64,000 nt of DNA from contig MVIG01000013.1 in NCBI GenBank assembly GCA_002086835.1, positions 62,001 through 126,000 on the forward strand, in the 5' to 3' direction. This DNA comes from Mycolicibacterium porcinum. Its GTDB lineage: Bacteria; Actinomycetota; Actinomycetes; Mycobacteriales; Mycobacteriaceae. A model generated the notes under the pieces. The model searched no databases. It worked only from the letters and a program-made list of their open reading frames with translations, and was not told the DNA's origin. Positions 60,568 to 64,000 of the stretch are shown one piece after another (the first letter of the stretch is position 1; each line of letters starts with the position of its first letter). The position numbers and the translations under genes were made by a program.

Positions 60568-62541
60568 GATGCGACACGGCTGCTGATCCTTGCGGGCGCT
60601 GAGCACCGCGGTGGCCCGGCGCAGCGCGGCCGCGAGCTCCAGGCCCCCGTCACGAGGCACCCGGACCAGCATCCGGCTCACCTCAGCGTCGGCGTCCAGG
60701 CCCAGCGGGCGGCGCGCACCGAACGGCAGTTCCACCGGCCCGAGAGTTTCCGCGACATCGGGCAGTTGCGCGGTGTCGAGCAGTGCCTCGACCGCCGTCG
60801 TCGTCCCGTCGATGGCCGCCATGTGCACCGCGGGTGGCAGTCCCACCTCGCCGCGGGCATCGAGCTCGGCGTCGGCATGCCCCACCGGATCCCACCGGAT
60901 CAGGGCCTGCACGGTGGATATGGCCGATTCCGCCACCACTGCCACCACGCCGCCGTCGGTGCGCGGCCGGACCAGCGCCGCCGCGGCCATCCATCGGCGC
61001 AGCGTGTCCTCGGCAGCGCGCAGGTCCTGCCGACCCAGCAGCGCCCAGGCGTCGAGTAGTAGCGCGGCACCGTAACCGCCTGCCGCGATCGGCTCCGCGC
61101 CGGGCGTGCTGACCACAAGGGCCGGGCCCTCGCCCACGGCGTCGAGCACGGCGTCACCGCCGGAGGTGATCACCGAGGTGCCCGGAAACGCCCGGCCCAA
61201 CTCTTCGGCGGTGCGGCGGGCGCCCACCACGACCGCCCGCACCGCATCGGAACCGCAACGCGCACAACGCAATGCAGGTTCGGCCCGGCCGCACCACCGG
61301 CATTCGGCTGCAGCGCTGCCCCGGTCCGGCAGAGCCAGCGGGCCGGTGCAGTGCCGGCAGCGGGTCACCGTGCGGCAGCGCGCGCAGGCCAGTGCGGGCA
61401 CATAGCCGCGCCGCGGAACCTGGATGAGGACCGGGTGCTGGGACTGCAGCGCTGTCCGGGCCGCCTGCAGCGCCATGGACGGCAGCCGGGCGGTGTGGGC
61501 GGCGGGGTCACGTTCCTGGGCGTATCCGCTGTCCTCCAGTGCGACCACCCGCGGCGCGGCGGCGCGGACCACGGGCCGGGCCGCCACCACGTCGTGCGCC
61601 CAGCGGGTCCGCACCAGCGCCTGCGCCTCGGCGGTCCGCGCGTAGCCACCGATGATCGCGGCACACCGCAACTGGTGGGCGCGCAGCATCGCGACGTCGC
61701 GGGCATGCGGATACGGCGCGCGCGGCTCGGCGAGGTTGTCGTCGCCGTCGTCCCACACCAGGACCAGGCCGAGGTTGGTCACCGGCGCGAACACCGCGCT
61801 GCGCGTGCCGATCACCACCTGGGCCTGCCCGCGCAGCGCCGCAAGCCACCGGCGGTAGCGGGCGGACGGGCCTAGCCCGGCCGACAGCGCGACCACCCGC
61901 GACTCGGGAACATGTTCGCTGGCCGCGGCGTACAGCGCATCCACGTCGCGCTGATCGGGCACCACCGCCACCACGCCCAGCCCCGCGTTCACCGCGACGG
62001 CGGCGGCCTCGGCCAGCCGGTGTGGCCAGTTCTCTCCGGGCAGCGCCTGCCACACCGCTCGAGCGGCACGGCCCTCGCCGATTGCGGTCAGGAATTGCTC
62101 GCCCCGGCCGTAGCGGGCCCAGGCACTGGTGTCGACCGGGACAGCCGAGACCGGTTCCGGCTCGTCGGGGACCTGCTTCTCGACCCTGGCGTGGCGGGGC
62201 GGCACCGCCAGCCGCAGGACGTCCGCGCGGGTGCCTGCGTAGCGTGCCGCGACGGCGTCGACGAGCCGGCGGACCTCAGGGGTGAGCACCGGCTCGGGTG
62301 AGACGACGCGATCGAGCCAGCCGAGCTTGCCGGTGTGGTCGGTGTCGGATCGCCGCTCCAGCAGGTACGCGTCGACCAGCCTGCCGTTGAACCGCACCCG
62401 GACCCGGACACCCGGCTGGGCGTCGTCGGACTGCTCCTCCGACACGAGATAGTCGAACTCCCGGTCCAGGTGCGGAACGGTGAGAAGGGGAAGCACCCGC
62501 GCGATGGGCTCATGCTGGGCGGCGCGGCGGGTGATCGTCAC
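60541..62541 (-). CDS. priA: Replication restart protein PriA (helicase-motif-less actinobacterial form)
   Basis: PriA recognises stalled forks and reloads the replisome. This 666-residue protein keeps the N-terminal DNA-binding domain ([14 protein letters not shown] near residue 24) and the zinc cysteines [13 protein letters not shown] and CRWCG/CARCG (about 390-435). It lacks a Walker A GxGKT and the DEEH box; the corresponding place reads [21 protein letters not shown], so, as for other actinobacterial PriA, helicase activity is unlikely. The GTG overlaps the YhhN stop (GTGA). Confidence 0.92.
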   Translation of the reverse strand: MTITRRAAQHEPIARVLPLLTVPHLDREFDYLVSEEQSDDAQPGVRVRVRFNGRLVDAYLLERRSDTDHTGKLGWLDRVVSPEPVLTPEVRRLVDAVAARYAGTRADVLRLAVPPRHARVEKQVPDEPEPVSAVPVDTSAWARYGRGEQFLTAIGEGRAARAVWQALPGENWPHRLAEAAAVAVNAGLGVVAVVPDQRDVDALYAAASEHVPESRVVALSAGLGPSARYRRWLAALRGQAQVVIGTRSAVFAPVTNLGLVLVWDDGDDNLAEPRAPYPHARDVAMLRAHQLRCAAIIGGYARTAEAQALVRTRWAHDVVAARPVVRAAAPRVVALEDSGYAQERDPAAHTARLPSMALQAARTALQSQHPVLIQVPRRGYVPALACARCRTVTRCRHCTGPLALPDRGSAAAECRWCGRAEPALRCARCGSDAVRAVVVGARRTAEELGRAFPGTSVITSGGDAVLDAVGEGPALVVSTPGAEPIAAGGYGAALLLDAWALLGRQDLRAAEDTLRRWMAAAALVRPRTDGGVVAVVAESAISTVQALIRWDPVGHADAELDARGEVGLPPAVHMAAIDGTTTAVEALLDTAQLPDVAETLGPVELPFGARRPLGLDADAEVSRMLVRVPRDGGLELAAALRRATAVLSARKDQQPCRIQIDPLHIG

Positions 62542-63230
62542 TGCACAGCTTTAGCAGACTGGTCTGACGCCCGGCCGAAGAACAGACCCGCCGTGATCAG
62601 CAGTAGCGATGCCGCGTAGGCCCACCAGATCGGGACGGCGAGCAGCTGGTCGCCCCGCACGAACTGGCTGATGCCGATCATGGAGTCCGACACCGCGAAA
62701 CACACGGCGCCCGCCGCGGTCCACGGCGTGGGCAGCCGGGCCAGCAGCGCCGTGCACACCATGGCTCCGAGCACCGCGATGTAGGCGACCACGGGTACAG
62801 CCATGCCCTGTTCGACCAGCCGGGGCCAGAACCAGGTGAGCAGCGCCAGGCAGGCCAGGACGGTGACCGCCACGGCGATCAGCCGGGGCGTCGAGCGCCG
62901 GGCCAGGGGCAGCAGCGCGCCGAGGAAGCACAGGTGCGCGACCAGGAACGCGGCGAGCCCCAGCACGAAGGACGGCTGCCACCACGGGATGGCGAGCAGG
63001 AAGTCGCCGAGGGCGGAGAACACCAGTGCGCCGACCAGCCAGCGGCGTTCCCGCACGTTCGGATGTGACCATGCGGCCGCCGCCAGCAGCAGGGCGGGCA
63101 GCGCTTTGACAGCCGGCTGGGTGGAGAACTGGCCCGTGAGATCGGAACCGGCGGGCAGCCTCAGCGCCGTCACGAGGAGAAACAGACCGTAAGCCGCGCC
63201 GATGGCCGCGGCGGCGCCCCACAGCCACAC
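62538..63230 (-). CDS. YhhN-type membrane protein (lysoplasmalogenase family), Rv1401-like
   Basis: This protein of about 230 residues has eight hydrophobic segments, as in the YhhN/TMEM86 family, whose characterised members hydrolyse lysoplasmalogens. The conserved acidic/serine positions in ALGDFLLA and AVSDSMIGI are present. The GTG at 63230 avoids overlap with the divergent lipase gene; codons at 63296 or 63344 would add up to 38 residues that read like non-coding sequence. It overlaps priA by 4 bases. Confidence 0.8.
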   Translation of the reverse strand: MWLWGAAAAIGAAYGLFLLVTALRLPAGSDLTGQFSTQPAVKALPALLLAAAAWSHPNVRERRWLVGALVFSALGDFLLAIPWWQPSFVLGLAAFLVAHLCFLGALLPLARRSTPRLIAVAVTVLACLALLTWFWPRLVEQGMAVPVVAYIAVLGAMVCTALLARLPTPWTAAGAVCFAVSDSMIGISQFVRGDQLLAVPIWWAYAASLLLITAGLFFGRASDQSAKAVQ

Positions 63231-63246
63231 CGTCCGGCGGTGTGCG

Positions 63247-63252
63247 TACGGT
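63247..63252 (+). promoter_or_regulatory. -10 hexamer for leaderless lipase mRNA
   Basis: TACGGT is followed by 6 nt and the ATG at 63259. No ribosome-binding site is needed under this reading. Confidence 0.45.
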
Positions 63253-63258
63253 GGCGGA

Positions 63259-64000
63259 ATGTCCGTTGCTGATGAGAAACCGGCTGTCGATGCCATTCTG
63301 CAGAAGGTACTGGAGGCAGTGCCGTTCCAACTATCCACCGACATAGGTGTCGAGGAGGCCCGCCGCCAGTTCAGTGAGATCCCGAGGTTGCCGGTCCATC
63401 CCGAGGTTCAGGCCGAGGACCGCGTGATCCCGGGGCCGGCCGGTCCGGTCCCGGTGCGGGTGTACCGGCCGCCGACGGCCGAAGGCACGACGCTGCCTGT
63501 CGTGGTGTTCATCCACGGTGGCGGCTGGGCGCTGGGTGACCTGGACAGCTACGACGGCACCGCCCGCCAGCACGCCGTCGGCGCGAACGCTGTCGTGGTG
63601 TCGGTGGACTACCGGCTGGCTCCTGAGCATCCGTACCCCGCCGCGGTCGACGACGTGTGTGCGGTGACGCAGTGGGTGGCCGCCAACGCCGCAGAACTCG
63701 GTGCCGACGCGAACCGCATCGCCGTCGCCGGCGATTCCGCGGGCGGCAACCTCAGTGCGGTGGTGGCCCAGCTGGCGCGCGACGCCGGCATCCCGTTGCG
63801 TTTGCAGCTGCTCTGGTATCCGGCGACCACGTGGGACACCAGCCTGCCGTCGTTCACCGAGAACGCCAAGGCACCGATCTTGGGACTCGACGCCGTCACA
63901 GGGTTCTCCCGCTGGTACGCCGGTCACGTCGATCTGTCCGACCCGCCGGCCACGCTGGTGCCGGCCCGCGCGGCAGACCTGTCGGGTCTGGCACCCGCGT
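63259..64000 (+). CDS. Alpha/beta hydrolase, HSL-type esterase/lipase (3' truncated by window)
   Basis: The visible 247 residues belong to the hormone-sensitive-lipase group of esterases. The oxyanion motif is [12 protein letters not shown] (about 83-94) and the catalytic serine lies in [13 protein letters not shown] (about 155-167). The rest, including the catalytic aspartate and histidine, lies beyond the window. It corresponds to the lipI/nlhH (Rv1400c/Rv1399c) position in M. tuberculosis, but which of the two cannot be decided. Divergent from the YhhN gene. Confidence 0.9.
   Translation, partial: MSVADEKPAVDAILQKVLEAVPFQLSTDIGVEEARRQFSEIPRLPVHPEVQAEDRVIPGPAGPVPVRVYRPPTAEGTTLPVVVFIHGGGWALGDLDSYDGTARQHAVGANAVVVSVDYRLAPEHPYPAAVDDVCAVTQWVAANAAELGADANRIAVAGDSAGGNLSAVVAQLARDAGIPLRLQLLWYPATTWDTSLPSFTENAKAPILGLDAVTGFSRWYAGHVDLSDPPATLVPARAADLSGLAPA

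Overview
The window is a high-GC actinobacterial chromosome segment, almost certainly a rapidly growing Mycobacterium (Mycolicibacterium). The order ctaB / tkt-tal-zwf-opcA-pgl / ppc / secG-tpiA-pgk-gap / whiA-yvcK-rapZ-uvrC / ribH-ribBA-ribC / lprG-P55 / ribD-rpe-rsmB-fmt / priA / YhhN / lipase follows the M. tuberculosis Rv1454c-Rv1399c block in inverted orientation, and the proteins closely match their M. tuberculosis counterparts from memory. Many starts lie 6-7 nt after a TANNNT hexamer, the leaderless-mRNA layout typical of mycobacteria. I saw no tRNA, rRNA, CRISPR array, insertion sequence or prophage integrase.

Layout. 1-2557: end of a MalFGK-type sugar ABC transporter. 2583-6570: ATP-grasp protein, quinone oxidoreductase, DUF1254/DUF1214 protein, haem O synthase. 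6803-13247: pentose phosphate operon. 13463-13840: a coiled-coil protein. 13879-17757: an accessory operon holding a 41-codon leaderless ORF, an MFS exporter, a signal-less family 5 (OppA-like) binding protein and an FAD monooxygenase. 17754-20558: PEP carboxylase. 20757-28654: a complete uptake and catabolic operon (ribose-type ABC transporter, GatD-like dehydrogenase, FGGY kinase, SorC regulator, DeoC aldolase) with a strong promoter and two palindromes. 28749-32080: secG and the lower-glycolysis genes. 32168-37407: PLD-like protein, ABC exporter, SOUL protein, and a TetR/fatty-acid-hydroxylase pair with duplicated operators. 37500-37945: a frameshifted gene. 38026-43035: whiA-yvcK-rapZ-uvrC. 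43086-54856: gamma-glutamyltransferase, riboflavin genes, LprG-P55, and ribD-rpe-rsmB-fmt. 54857-60540: a variable zone before priA with an SOS-controlled DUF222-HNH gene, a LemA/DUF2207 pair and an SDR/MarR pair. 60541-64000: priA, YhhN and a truncated lipase.

How it works together. Most of the window is central carbon metabolism (both branches of the pentose phosphate pathway, triose glycolysis, anaplerosis), with carbon-flux and cell-envelope regulators (YvcK, RapZ, WhiA) and riboflavin synthesis. The DeoC operon would feed a sugar or polyol into the triose pool made by the adjacent tpiA-pgk-gap genes.

Most worth a second look: the 41-aa peptide/MFS/cytosolic binding protein/FAD monooxygenase operon; the SDR-MarR micro-island bounded by a duplicated 27-bp priA 3' end; the DeoC pathway; and an iron-box-like site near a 51-codon ORF between P55 and ribD.
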